Origin: an uncultured Hyphomicrobiales bacterium
GTDB taxonomy: Bacteria > Pseudomonadota > Alphaproteobacteria > Rhizobiales > Beijerinckiaceae
Direction: 5' to 3'
Assembly: GCA_903861645.1 (NCBI GenBank)
Contig: CAIOVE010000081.1
Location: 1-64,000, forward strand
DNA length: 64,000 nt
Shown one piece after another: positions 45,550 through 52,908 of the stretch (positions within the stretch are counted from its first letter, which is position 1; the number at the start of each line of letters is the position of its first letter). The notes under the pieces were generated by a model. That model did not search any database. It worked only from the letters and a program-made list of their open reading frames with translations, and had not been told where the DNA came from. The position numbers and the translations under genes were made by a program.

Positions 45550-46110
45550 TCACAGACCCTTCAGGAACCCCGCGAAGCTCATCAATCCCTCCGGCCACGG
45601 GCCATGGCCGGACTCGGCGTCGATGTGGCCGGCCTCGCCCGCGTCGAGCAATTTCGCGCCCCAGGCGAAACTCGTGTCCTCGGCGACTTCGTAAGGCGAA
45701 TAGGGATCGTTGCGGCTCGCCACCAGCAGCGAGGGAAACGGCAGCGGATCGCGCGACACCGGCAGGAAGTCGGCGGGCGTTTCCAGTTGCGCGGCGATGG
45801 CGCGCAGGGCCTTGTCCGACGGCGGCGCGACCAACATGGCGCCGCGCACCTTGCCGGTGGGAAAAGCCGGCGCCGCGTGCGCCACCGCGTGAGCGCCGAG
45901 CGAATGAGCGACGAGAATCACGGGCCGCGCGCAGGCCTCGACCGCCGCGCGGATCGTCGACACCCAGTCCTCTCGCAGGGGACGACGCCATTCCGCCTGC
46001 TCGACCAGGCGACCCGTCGACAGGCGATCGGCCCACCGGGTCTGCCAATGGTCGGGGCCCGAACCGCCCAGGCCGGGAATGAACAGGATATCGGCGTCGG
46101 ATGTTTTCAT
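45550..46110 (-). CDS. Serine hydrolase, RBBP9/YdeN-type alpha/beta hydrolase
   Basis: A 186-residue small alpha/beta hydrolase of the RBBP9/YdeN class. The triad is S70 (LVAHSLGAHAV), D135 (SRNDPYSP) and H169 (ESGHGPWPEG). LFIPGLGGSGPDHWQTRW is the oxyanion segment. Cytoplasmic; esterase-like activity is known for relatives but natural substrates are unclear. It converges on the cysteine dioxygenase-like gene, with one base between stops, and is divergent from the exported protein at 46.2 kb. Confidence 0.9.
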   Translation of the reverse strand: MKTSDADILFIPGLGGSGPDHWQTRWADRLSTGRLVEQAEWRRPLREDWVSTIRAAVEACARPVILVAHSLGAHAVAHAAPAFPTGKVRGAMLVAPPSDKALRAIAAQLETPADFLPVSRDPLPFPSLLVASRNDPYSPYEVAEDTSFAWGAKLLDAGEAGHIDAESGHGPWPEGLMSFAGFLKGL

Positions 46111-46207
46111 GCTCGATATTTGGGGCACGCGAGGCCTTCGTGCAAGAACCCGACGGCTTGCGCCCGCGTCCACGAACGCTACGATGGCCAAAACATCGGG
46201 AGGAAAC

Positions 46208-46975
46208 ATGCGACGGATTTTCACCAGCGGACTCGCGCTCGCCGCCCTTGCTACCGCCAGCGAAGCCCGGGCCCAGACCGTACTCGAACAATCCGCCGAG
46301 CATCGTTTCCAGCTTGATTTCCACGTGAACGACGCGGCCTTGCAAAAGATGCTGCCGGCGGGCTGGGTGTCGGATATGGCGAGCGTGGGCGCGGCCAAGG
46401 ACGCGAATATTCGCATGATCTTCATCGATCGAATGGCGATCGTCGGCGCGGATGGCAAGCCGAAGGGCAAGGGCTCGGCCCGGCTTGTCTATCTCGCCGC
46501 GCCGGTGAAACAGGCGGCGGGCGACGGCAAGGGCCAGATGATTCTGGCCGGCATCGTCGACGACGCGGCCGACGCGCCCGGCGCCTTCGGCGTTTACGCC
46601 GCGGCGACCACCGCGAAAATGACGCGGACGGCGACATCCAGCGGCGCGGGCGCGCTGAACGACGAGGATTACGACTTCGCCGCCGCTGGTGGCGAGCACA
46701 TGCAGGTCCACGTGAAATTCGAGCGCGGTCCCGGCGCGAAAGGCGGCGGCGAGACGCGGTTCTTCAATCCCGCCGACCCCGCCAAATACCAGATTTTCAA
46801 GACCGAGCAGGCGATCGACATCGCGCGCAACGTGACCGTGCCCGTGCCCGATCACGTGAAGGAGTTTTCCTACAAGGCCGGCGGCGGCAAGATCGCCAGC
46901 CTGTTCGACGGGACCGAGAAAGTCCTGAGCTGGGATAGTTTCCCCTGGTATGTCCGGACGGTCAGTGCGCCTTAG
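46208..46975 (+). CDS. Exported protein, possible acetoacetate decarboxylase-like fold
   Basis: A 255-residue exported protein. A signal peptide (MRRIFTSGLALAALATASEA) ends near RAQTV; GGGAGG lies 5 bases before the ATG. HFHVNDAALQKMLPAGW-type sequence at about 32-48 (read DFHVNDAALQKMLPAGW) is reminiscent of acetoacetate decarboxylase-like proteins, where similar segments bind ligands, but the Lys nucleophile is not evident. The C-terminus (SLFDGTEKVLSWDSFPWY) is conserved-looking. Function not assigned. Confidence 0.65.
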   Translation: MRRIFTSGLALAALATASEARAQTVLEQSAEHRFQLDFHVNDAALQKMLPAGWVSDMASVGAAKDANIRMIFIDRMAIVGADGKPKGKGSARLVYLAAPVKQAAGDGKGQMILAGIVDDAADAPGAFGVYAAATTAKMTRTATSSGAGALNDEDYDFAAAGGEHMQVHVKFERGPGAKGGGETRFFNPADPAKYQIFKTEQAIDIARNVTVPVPDHVKEFSYKAGGGKIASLFDGTEKVLSWDSFPWYVRTVSAP

Positions 46976-46981
46976 CGCGCC

Positions 46982-48001
46982 TCACCGCCCCTCAAGCGCC
47001 TTGACATAGCGCTGGCTGACTTCCGGCGCGGCGGTCGTGATCAGGCTGATGACCTTTTCGACCTCGGACGAGGACAACAGGCCAATTTCCAGCTTCGATT
47101 TTTCGGCGTCGGCGAGGAAATCAGCGTCCTTGCCCAAAGCCATGAATCCGTCGCGCAGCATGGCGAGACGATCGGCGGGCACGCCGGGCGGCGCGAGCAT
47201 CGGACGGGCGACGGTCTTCTGCGTGAAGAAAAGCTCCAGCGTGCGCTTCTCGATGTCGCCCCTGGCGAAGGAAATCGCCTCGGGGACGTCGGGCAATTCC
47301 GGGTTTTTCATCAGCGCGCCTTGCAGCAGCACCCGCACCTTCTTGTCGCGCAGCCAGTCGGCGTGCTGGACCTTGAGGCTCGACCACGACCAGTCGCCGA
47401 TGCCCTGCACCTCGCCACGCTCCATGGCGAGGCCGATTTCGGTCGTGCCGTTGTAGCCGGACACGATCTTGAATTTCGTGCCGAGCAATTCGTTGTAGAG
47501 GCGCGGCGTGATTTCCGGATCGACGTTGGTCTCGCCGCCGACGACGAGTTCCTTGTCGAACAGATCCTTCGCGCTCTGGATGGGCGATGTCGACAGGGCG
47601 AGCGAAACAGCCGTCTCGCTGTTGAGGTTGCCCAACCAGTTGAACTTGTCGAGGTCGAAATGCACCTGACCGGCCATCGTCAGCTTGGCAAGCAACATGC
47701 CGCGCTGAATCAAGCCGATCGTCAGGCCATCGCGCGGCGCGGTGTTGAAGAGCAGATTGGTGGCGACCATGCTGCCGGCGGCCGGCATGTTCTGCACGAC
47801 AATGGTCGGCGCGCCCGGCAGATGCTTGCCGAGATGCCGCGACACCAGCCGGGCCAGTTGATCATATCCGCCGCCCGGCGCGCTGCCGGCGAGCAGGTTG
47901 ATCGTCTTGCCGGCGTAGAAGTCCGCGGCGAGAACGGGCGAAGCCATGAAGGCGGCGCTGGCGAGCGACGACAACACGAGGACTCGAGTTGTGGTTTTCA
48001 T
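46982..48001 (-). CDS. Tripartite tricarboxylate transporter (TctC-type) binding protein
   Basis: A 339-residue periplasmic receptor of the TctC/Bug superfamily, more distant than the two others in this window. A signal peptide (MKTTTRVLVLSSLASAAFMA) ends near VLAADF. The ligand fold shows as INLLAGSAPGGGYDQLARLV, TIVVQNMPAAGSMVATNLLF and a late PPGVPADRLAMLRDGFMAL. No TctA/TctB genes adjoin it. The ATG at 48001 follows GGGGGGAAGC. It converges on the exported protein at 46.2 kb and lies 33 bases downstream of purB. Confidence 0.85.
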   Translation of the reverse strand: MKTTTRVLVLSSLASAAFMASPVLAADFYAGKTINLLAGSAPGGGYDQLARLVSRHLGKHLPGAPTIVVQNMPAAGSMVATNLLFNTAPRDGLTIGLIQRGMLLAKLTMAGQVHFDLDKFNWLGNLNSETAVSLALSTSPIQSAKDLFDKELVVGGETNVDPEITPRLYNELLGTKFKIVSGYNGTTEIGLAMERGEVQGIGDWSWSSLKVQHADWLRDKKVRVLLQGALMKNPELPDVPEAISFARGDIEKRTLELFFTQKTVARPMLAPPGVPADRLAMLRDGFMALGKDADFLADAEKSKLEIGLLSSSEVEKVISLITTAAPEVSQRYVKALEGR

Positions 48002-48033
48002 GCTTCCCCCCACTCTTTTAATCCGCGTCGATC

Positions 48034-49341
48034 TCAGGCGGTCCCGAACACCCGCTTGAACACGGTGTCGACGTGCTTCAGGTGGTAACCGAGGTCGAAC
48101 AATTCCTCGAGTTCGGCGTCCGACAATTTCGCTTTCACGTCCTTGTCGGCCTTGAGCAACGTCAGGAAGTCGCCCTGCCCGCGCCAGACCGGCATGGCGT
48201 TGCGTTGAACGTAGGAATAGGAATCCTCGCGCGAGACGCCCTTTTGCGTAAGCGCCAGCAGCACGCGCTGCGAGTGGATGAGGCCGCCGAGCCGATCCAG
48301 ATTCTTTTTCATGTTCTCGGGATAGACGATCAGCTTGTCGATGACGCCGGTCAGGCGCGCCAGCGCGAAATCGAGCGTCACCGTGGCGTCGGGGCCGATC
48401 ATCCGCTCGACGGAGGAATGGGAAATATCGCGCTCGTGCCAGAGGGCGACATTCTCCAGCGCCGGCGTCACCATGCCGCGCACGAGGCGGGCGAGGCCGG
48501 TCAGGTTTTCCGTGAGCACGGGGTTGCGCTTGTGCGGCATGGCCGAGGAGCCCTTCTGGCCCTCGGAGAAGAATTCCTCCGCTTCCAGCACCTCGGTGCG
48601 CTGCATGTGGCGAATTTCGGTCGCCAGACGCTCGATGCAGGACGCGACGACGCCAAGCGTGGCGAAGAAGGCCGCGTGGCGGTCGCGCGGGATGACCTGC
48701 GTCGACACGGGCTCGACCGCCAGACCCAGCTTGGCCGCGACATGTTCCTCGACGCGCGGATCAATGTTGGCGAAGGTGCCAACCGCGCCGGAAATGGCGC
48801 AGGTGGCAATTTCGGCCTTCGCCGCAACGAGGCGCGCGCGGCAACGGGAGAACTCGGCGTAGGCCTGCGCCAGCTTGAGGCCGAATGTCACGGGCTCGGC
48901 GTGGATGCCATGGGAGCGGCCAATGACCGGCGTCATCTTGTGTTCGAGCGCGCGGCGCTTGATCGCCGCCAGCAGCGCGTCGACGTCGGCGATCAGGAGA
49001 TCGGCGGCGCGCGACATCTGCACGGCGAGACAGGTGTCGAGCACGTCGGACGAGGTCATGCCCTGATGCACGAAGCGCGAATCCGGGCCGATGAATTCGG
49101 CGAGATGGGTCAGGAAAGCGATGACGTCATGCTTGGTGACGCGCTCGATTTCGTCGATGCGGGCGACGTCGAAGGTGACGTTGCCGGCCTTCTCCCAGAT
49201 GGCGCGGGCGCTTTCCTTCGGGATGACGCCAATCTCGGCAAGCGCGTCGCAGGCGTGCGCCTCGATCTCGAACCAGATGCGGAACCGCGTCTGCGGGTCC
49301 CAGATGGCGACCATTTCGGGGCGGGAATAACGGGGGATCAT
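48034..49341 (-). CDS. purB: Adenylosuccinate lyase
   Basis: A 435-residue fumarase/aspartase-superfamily enzyme catalysing two steps of purine synthesis (SAICAR to AICAR, and adenylosuccinate to AMP). The family signature GSSAMPHKRNP sits at about 262-272; TSSDVLDTCLAVQM near 92-105 and GRSHGIHAEPVTFGLKLA near 140-157 complete the active site. Length is typical of the bacterial short form. It stands between the class II aldolase and the TctC-type gene, with no other purine genes. Confidence 0.95.
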   Translation of the reverse strand: MIPRYSRPEMVAIWDPQTRFRIWFEIEAHACDALAEIGVIPKESARAIWEKAGNVTFDVARIDEIERVTKHDVIAFLTHLAEFIGPDSRFVHQGMTSSDVLDTCLAVQMSRAADLLIADVDALLAAIKRRALEHKMTPVIGRSHGIHAEPVTFGLKLAQAYAEFSRCRARLVAAKAEIATCAISGAVGTFANIDPRVEEHVAAKLGLAVEPVSTQVIPRDRHAAFFATLGVVASCIERLATEIRHMQRTEVLEAEEFFSEGQKGSSAMPHKRNPVLTENLTGLARLVRGMVTPALENVALWHERDISHSSVERMIGPDATVTLDFALARLTGVIDKLIVYPENMKKNLDRLGGLIHSQRVLLALTQKGVSREDSYSYVQRNAMPVWRGQGDFLTLLKADKDVKAKLSDAELEELFDLGYHLKHVDTVFKRVFGTA

Positions 49342-49412
49342 GGGCGAACGCGCTCCTTGGCAGGCGGTCGCCCCCTAGCATGGCCGGCCCACCCCCGCAA
49401 AGGGCGGGCGGG

Positions 49413-50153
49413 TCAGTCCCCCAGCAAATGCCCGACGCCGGCCTCTTTCGCCCAGAATTCCCAGCCGCGTTTCATGGCGGGGGCCTCGGGATCGAGGGTG
49501 GCGCGGGCGGCGATTTCGCCGGCCGACAGGGGAATGTAGTCGCCGAGCCGCATGGCGTTCATCTGCACGCGGGCGTTGCGGGGAATATAGACCGCCATGC
49601 GCACGAGATCGTTGATGGTGCGACCGACCGCCACGAAGCCATGACCGCGCATGAGCGCCATGCGGTTGCAATCAAGGCAACCGGCGAGGTCGCGCCCCTC
49701 GGCCATGTTGGTGACCAGCATGGTCGTGCCATCGCCGAACTTGTCGCGGATATCCCAGGTCGGCACGCCGTCGCCGATGTCGCCGATGGTATGGATGACC
49801 GCCCGCAGCTTCGTCGTTTTCGAAATCGAGAAGGGCAGAACATCCTCGGCGTGGGAATGGAGCGAGGCCTTCACTTCCGGACGCTTCTCGAAGACGCCGC
49901 CGTGAATGAAACGCTCGAGATACAGCGGGCGCTTTTCGTTGGGATCGACGGGGGTTCCATCGAGATGAAACTCGACGATATCCTCTTCCTCGACGATGGC
50001 GGGGCTGAGCGAACGGGCGAGAAAGTAGCGTTGCGAATCGAGCGGATGGCGCATGGCCACATGGCCGTAGGCGTCGAGCACGTCGTTGCGCGCCAGAATC
50101 CGGTTGGCGATCACGACATCGCGCTTCACCCGTGTAATCGCGTCAACCGACAT
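49413..50153 (-). CDS. Class II aldolase/adducin family protein
   Basis: A 246-residue zinc-dependent class II aldolase fold (fuculose-aldolase/RhaD/adducin). The paired zinc ligands are H99-x-H101 in ASLHSHAEDV, with a third His in MRGHGFVAVGRTI; the SDLVEF-like early strands read EEEDIVEFHLDGTPV. Such proteins cleave or decarboxylate sugar-phosphate and hydroxy-acid substrates, or act as dehydratases. It lies 71 bases upstream of purB on the same strand. Specific reaction not assigned. Confidence 0.86.
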   Translation of the reverse strand: MSVDAITRVKRDVVIANRILARNDVLDAYGHVAMRHPLDSQRYFLARSLSPAIVEEEDIVEFHLDGTPVDPNEKRPLYLERFIHGGVFEKRPEVKASLHSHAEDVLPFSISKTTKLRAVIHTIGDIGDGVPTWDIRDKFGDGTTMLVTNMAEGRDLAGCLDCNRMALMRGHGFVAVGRTINDLVRMAVYIPRNARVQMNAMRLGDYIPLSAGEIAARATLDPEAPAMKRGWEFWAKEAGVGHLLGD

Positions 50154-50215
50154 GCCTGACCTCCCGCGTTGTAACGTGGGAGCGGGATAGCCCGAAGCGA
50201 CGCGACAATCAACGC

Positions 50216-50247
50216 GCGGGCGGCGCTTCCATCGAAACGCCGCCCGC
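50216..50247 (-). terminator. Terminator hairpin after the first small secreted gene
   Basis: GCGGGCGGCG pairs with CGCCGCCCGC, a 10-bp perfect stem with a 12-base loop, 9 bases beyond the stop of the minus-strand small secreted protein. A weak GTTGATTG run follows on that strand. Confidence 0.55.
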
Positions 50248-50255
50248 CCGCCTTG

Positions 50256-50525
50256 TTACCAGCGGCGCCAGTGGCGACGCGGGCCATAAACGCGCGGCCC
50301 ATAAAAACGGGGCGGCCCGTAATAGCGGGGCGGCGCGACCCAGCGACAGCGGCCGTAGGGGCCGCACACCCAGCGCACGTCCTGAACGAGCGGCGCGAGA
50401 TCGGAACCGGTCGCGATGGCTGGATCGAGACCGCCCGCCGGCATGGCGGAAGCCCCGCCCGAGCCAATGACGCACGCGCCAAGCATGGATGCGGAGATCA
50501 CGGCGAGTTTCAGACTGCTGATCAT
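50256..50525 (-). CDS. Small exported protein with VQDxRxVC motif, paralogue of 50706-50969
   Basis: An 89-residue exported protein: signal peptide (MISSLKLAVISASMLGACVI) ending near SAMP, then DLAPLVQDVRWVCGPYGRCR with two cysteines, then a Pro/Tyr/Arg tail (APPRYYGPPRFYGPRVYGPR). Tail repeats of PRxYGP resemble the Tyr/Pro tails of secreted rhizobial proteins. GGGAG lies before the ATG at 50525. It shares the motif VQDxRxVCxPxxxC and an SAMP cleavage region with the gene upstream, and each has its own terminator. Confidence 0.7.
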   Translation of the reverse strand: MISSLKLAVISASMLGACVIGSGGASAMPAGGLDPAIATGSDLAPLVQDVRWVCGPYGRCRWVAPPRYYGPPRFYGPRVYGPRRHWRRW

Positions 50526-50658
50526 GACTGTTTCTCCCATATTGGTCATTTCGACCATTCCAGCCCCACGAGGCGACTATCGCGCGCCTTTCCTGAACTT
50601 CGAATGAACCACGCGTTCAACTCCCGTTCGGGCGCGCCGGCCGCCAGTCAAATGAAAA

Positions 50659-50684
50659 CGGCGCCTCCCCAGGGGGAAGCGCCG
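50659..50684 (-). terminator. Terminator of the upstream small secreted gene
   Basis: On the minus strand CGGCGC and TCCCC pair with GGGGA and GCGCCG around a short loop, followed by TTTTC. It lies about 22 bases after the stop of the 50706-50969 gene. Confidence 0.65.
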
Positions 50685-50705
50685 ATGCCTCGACCTTTTT
50701 AAGGG

Positions 50706-50969
50706 TCAGTAGCGATCGCGATCGCCGCGGAAATGATCCCGGTCATGGTCGCGGCCACGGTCGTCCCAGTCACGACGGCGATGATCCTCGACCCGGAAGC
50801 AATGGCGATGGGGCGGACAAACCAAACGCGCGTCCTGTACGTCCGCCGCTATTCCCGGTCGGGCCATTTCCTCCGCGGCGAGCGGCATGGCGGACGCCCG
50901 CGCGGCGGCGAAAGTCGCGCCTCCGAGCACGATGGCGATCAGAGCGGCGGACTTGAAAGCTGTAATCAT
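50706..50969 (-). CDS. Small exported protein with VQDxRxVC motif and His/Asp/Arg tail
   Basis: An 87-residue exported protein: signal peptide (MITAFKSAALIAIVLGGATF) cleaved near ASAMPLA, then IAADVQDARLVCPPHRHCFR with the same VQDxRxVCxPxxxC motif as the 50256-50525 gene, then a strongly charged tail (DRGRDHDRDHFRGDRDRY) rich in Asp, Arg and His that could bind metal or anions. GGAGAG precedes the start. The pair looks like a tandem duplication whose tails have diverged. Function unknown. Confidence 0.7.
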   Translation of the reverse strand: MITAFKSAALIAIVLGGATFAAARASAMPLAAEEMARPGIAADVQDARLVCPPHRHCFRVEDHRRRDWDDRGRDHDRDHFRGDRDRY

Positions 50970-51070
50970 CTGGACTCTCCTGTTGGTTGTCCAAGACGAT
51001 CAGAATGGTCGACGTCGATTGAAGCACGCCTGAACGGCGCGTTCACCCCGGGTTCACAAGCGGGCGCGAG

Positions 51071-51751
51071 TCAGGCCACGTCGCCACGGGCCTCGCCGGC
51101 CGCCCGGCGAATGGCGGCGATGTTACGCTGGTAGTGCTGCGTCCCATCGCGAAACACGGACGAGCCGGCGACAAGCCAGTTCGCGCCAGCGGCGGCGATG
51201 GCGCCGGCGTTGGTAGCGTCGACCCCGCCATCAACCTCGATATCGACGTCGCGACCACGCAACATGTCGCGCACCGCGCTGATCTTGCGCAGGGTCGAGG
51301 GGATGAACTTCTGGCCGCCAAAGCCGGGGTTGACCGACATCAGCAACACGATATCGACGAGATCGAGCACGGGTTCGAGCGCGCTTTCGTGGGTGCCGGG
51401 ATTGAGCACGACGCCCGCCTTCTTGCCGAGCGCGCGCACCGCCTGCAAGGAGCGATGCAGATGCGGGCCCGCCTCGGCGTGCACGGTGATGATGTCGGCG
51501 CCGGCGGCGGCGAATTCCGCCAGATAGGGATCGACAGGCGAAATCATCAGATGAACGTCGAAGGGCGCGTTGGTGACGGGACGGATCGCCTTCATCACCG
51601 CCGGCCCGAACGAAATATTGGGCACGAAATGGCCATCCATGATGTCGACATGCACCACGTCCGCGCCGGCGTTGATGATGGCGCGAGTCTCCTCGCCGAG
51701 GCGCGAAAAATCGGCGGCGAGAATGGACGGACAGATCTTGATCGGACGCAT
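51071..51751 (-). CDS. rpe: Ribulose-phosphate 3-epimerase
   Basis: A 226-residue TIM-barrel enzyme interconverting ribulose-5-phosphate and xylulose-5-phosphate in the pentose phosphate pathway. Catalytic and metal residues are in ADVVHVDIMDGHFVPNISFG near 31-50, DVHLMI near 64, MSVNPGFGGQKFIPS near 138 and EVDGGVDATNAG near 176. Length is normal. It stands alone, divergent from a Bug-type receptor, with 123 bases between. Confidence 0.95.
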   Translation of the reverse strand: MRPIKICPSILAADFSRLGEETRAIINAGADVVHVDIMDGHFVPNISFGPAVMKAIRPVTNAPFDVHLMISPVDPYLAEFAAAGADIITVHAEAGPHLHRSLQAVRALGKKAGVVLNPGTHESALEPVLDLVDIVLLMSVNPGFGGQKFIPSTLRKISAVRDMLRGRDVDIEVDGGVDATNAGAIAAAGANWLVAGSSVFRDGTQHYQRNIAAIRRAAGEARGDVA

Positions 51752-51874
51752 GACGGCTCGTTTGTTTCACGAATGAACCGCCCGATAGCATGGCGGGCTT
51801 CGCGCGTCCATTTCGCGCGGTATCGCTGGCGAAATCGTCGGAGTTGCAATAGCGTCGAAGGGGTAATTCGGGGG

Positions 51875-52870
51875 ATGGGCGCGATGCGTTTGATACGGTG
51901 GGGCTTGGGACTGGTCGGCGTGGCCCTGTGGGCCATGACTGGAGCCGCTTTGGCGCAAACGGAGGCCGATCCACTGCCCAAGGGCACGATTACCATCGTC
52001 GTGCCGCTGGCGCCGGCGGGGCCCGCCGACGTGGTCGCCCGCATTCTCGCGGCGAAACTGTCGGAAAAGCTGGGGCACACATTCATCGTGGATAACAAGG
52101 CCGGCGCCGGCGGCAATCTGGGCGCGGCCTACGTGGCCAAGGGGCCGGCGGATGGCTCGACCTGGCTTTATTCGACCGATTCCGTGTTCACGACCAACCC
52201 GTTCATGTACGCGTCGCAGGGGTTTGACGCGGCGAAGGATCTCACGCCCGTCGCGCGCGTCGAGGACGTGCTGTTGCTGCTCGCCGTCAATGGCCAGAAA
52301 GTCGCCGCGAAAACCTACGCCGAATTGATCGAGGAATCGAAAAAGCGCACGCTTTCCTTCGGGTCGGCGGGCATTGGCTCGCCCGGCCATCTCGCGCTCG
52401 AATACCTCAAGTCCGTCAGTCCGCTCAACGCCACGCACGTGCCCTATCGCGGCGCCTCGCTGGCGATGCAGGACTTGCTGGGCGGCCAGATCGACGCGGC
52501 ATTCATCGTCGCGGGCGTGCTGACTCCCTACGTGAAATCGGGCGCGTTGCGCGCGTTGGCCGTTTCCGCCAATGCGCGCGTCGCCGCCCTGCCCGATGTG
52601 CCAACGGCGGCGGAAGCGGGCATCAAGGACTTCGACGCGCGTTTCACGAACCTGATGCTCGCGCCAGCGGCGACGCCCAAGCCCATCCGCGCCTTCATGG
52701 CCCGGCAAATCGCCGCCGTGCTGGCCACGCCCGATGTGAAGGACAAGCTCGCGACGCTGGCGGAGGAAGCCGCGCCCGTTCAGGACGAGGACGAGGCCAT
52801 CGCGTGGGTGGCGCGCGAGCGCGCGCGCTGGGGCGCCGTCATCAAGGCCGCCGGCATCAAGGCCGAATGA
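51875..52870 (+). CDS. Bug/TctC-type substrate-binding protein, coupled to the sulfatase
   Basis: A 331-residue periplasmic receptor of the Bug family. A signal peptide (LGLVGVALWAMTGAALAQTE) precedes ITIVVPLAPAGPADVVARIL, FIVDNKAGAGGNLGAAYVAK and DLLGGQIDAAFIVAG, all family landmarks. Start at 51875 or at the in-frame ATG at 51884; a weak G-rich run precedes both. Its stop overlaps an upstream in-frame ATG of the sulfatase gene (ATGA at 52867), so the two are translationally linked. Ligand unknown, but a sulfated or sulfonated compound is a natural inference. Confidence 0.87.
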   Translation: MGAMRLIRWGLGLVGVALWAMTGAALAQTEADPLPKGTITIVVPLAPAGPADVVARILAAKLSEKLGHTFIVDNKAGAGGNLGAAYVAKGPADGSTWLYSTDSVFTTNPFMYASQGFDAAKDLTPVARVEDVLLLLAVNGQKVAAKTYAELIEESKKRTLSFGSAGIGSPGHLALEYLKSVSPLNATHVPYRGASLAMQDLLGGQIDAAFIVAGVLTPYVKSGALRALAVSANARVAALPDVPTAAEAGIKDFDARFTNLMLAPAATPKPIRAFMARQIAAVLATPDVKDKLATLAEEAAPVQDEDEAIAWVARERARWGAVIKAAGIKAE

Positions 52871-52908
52871 AACCAGACGCAAAAAAATACATCGAGGGAT
52901 CGACGCGC

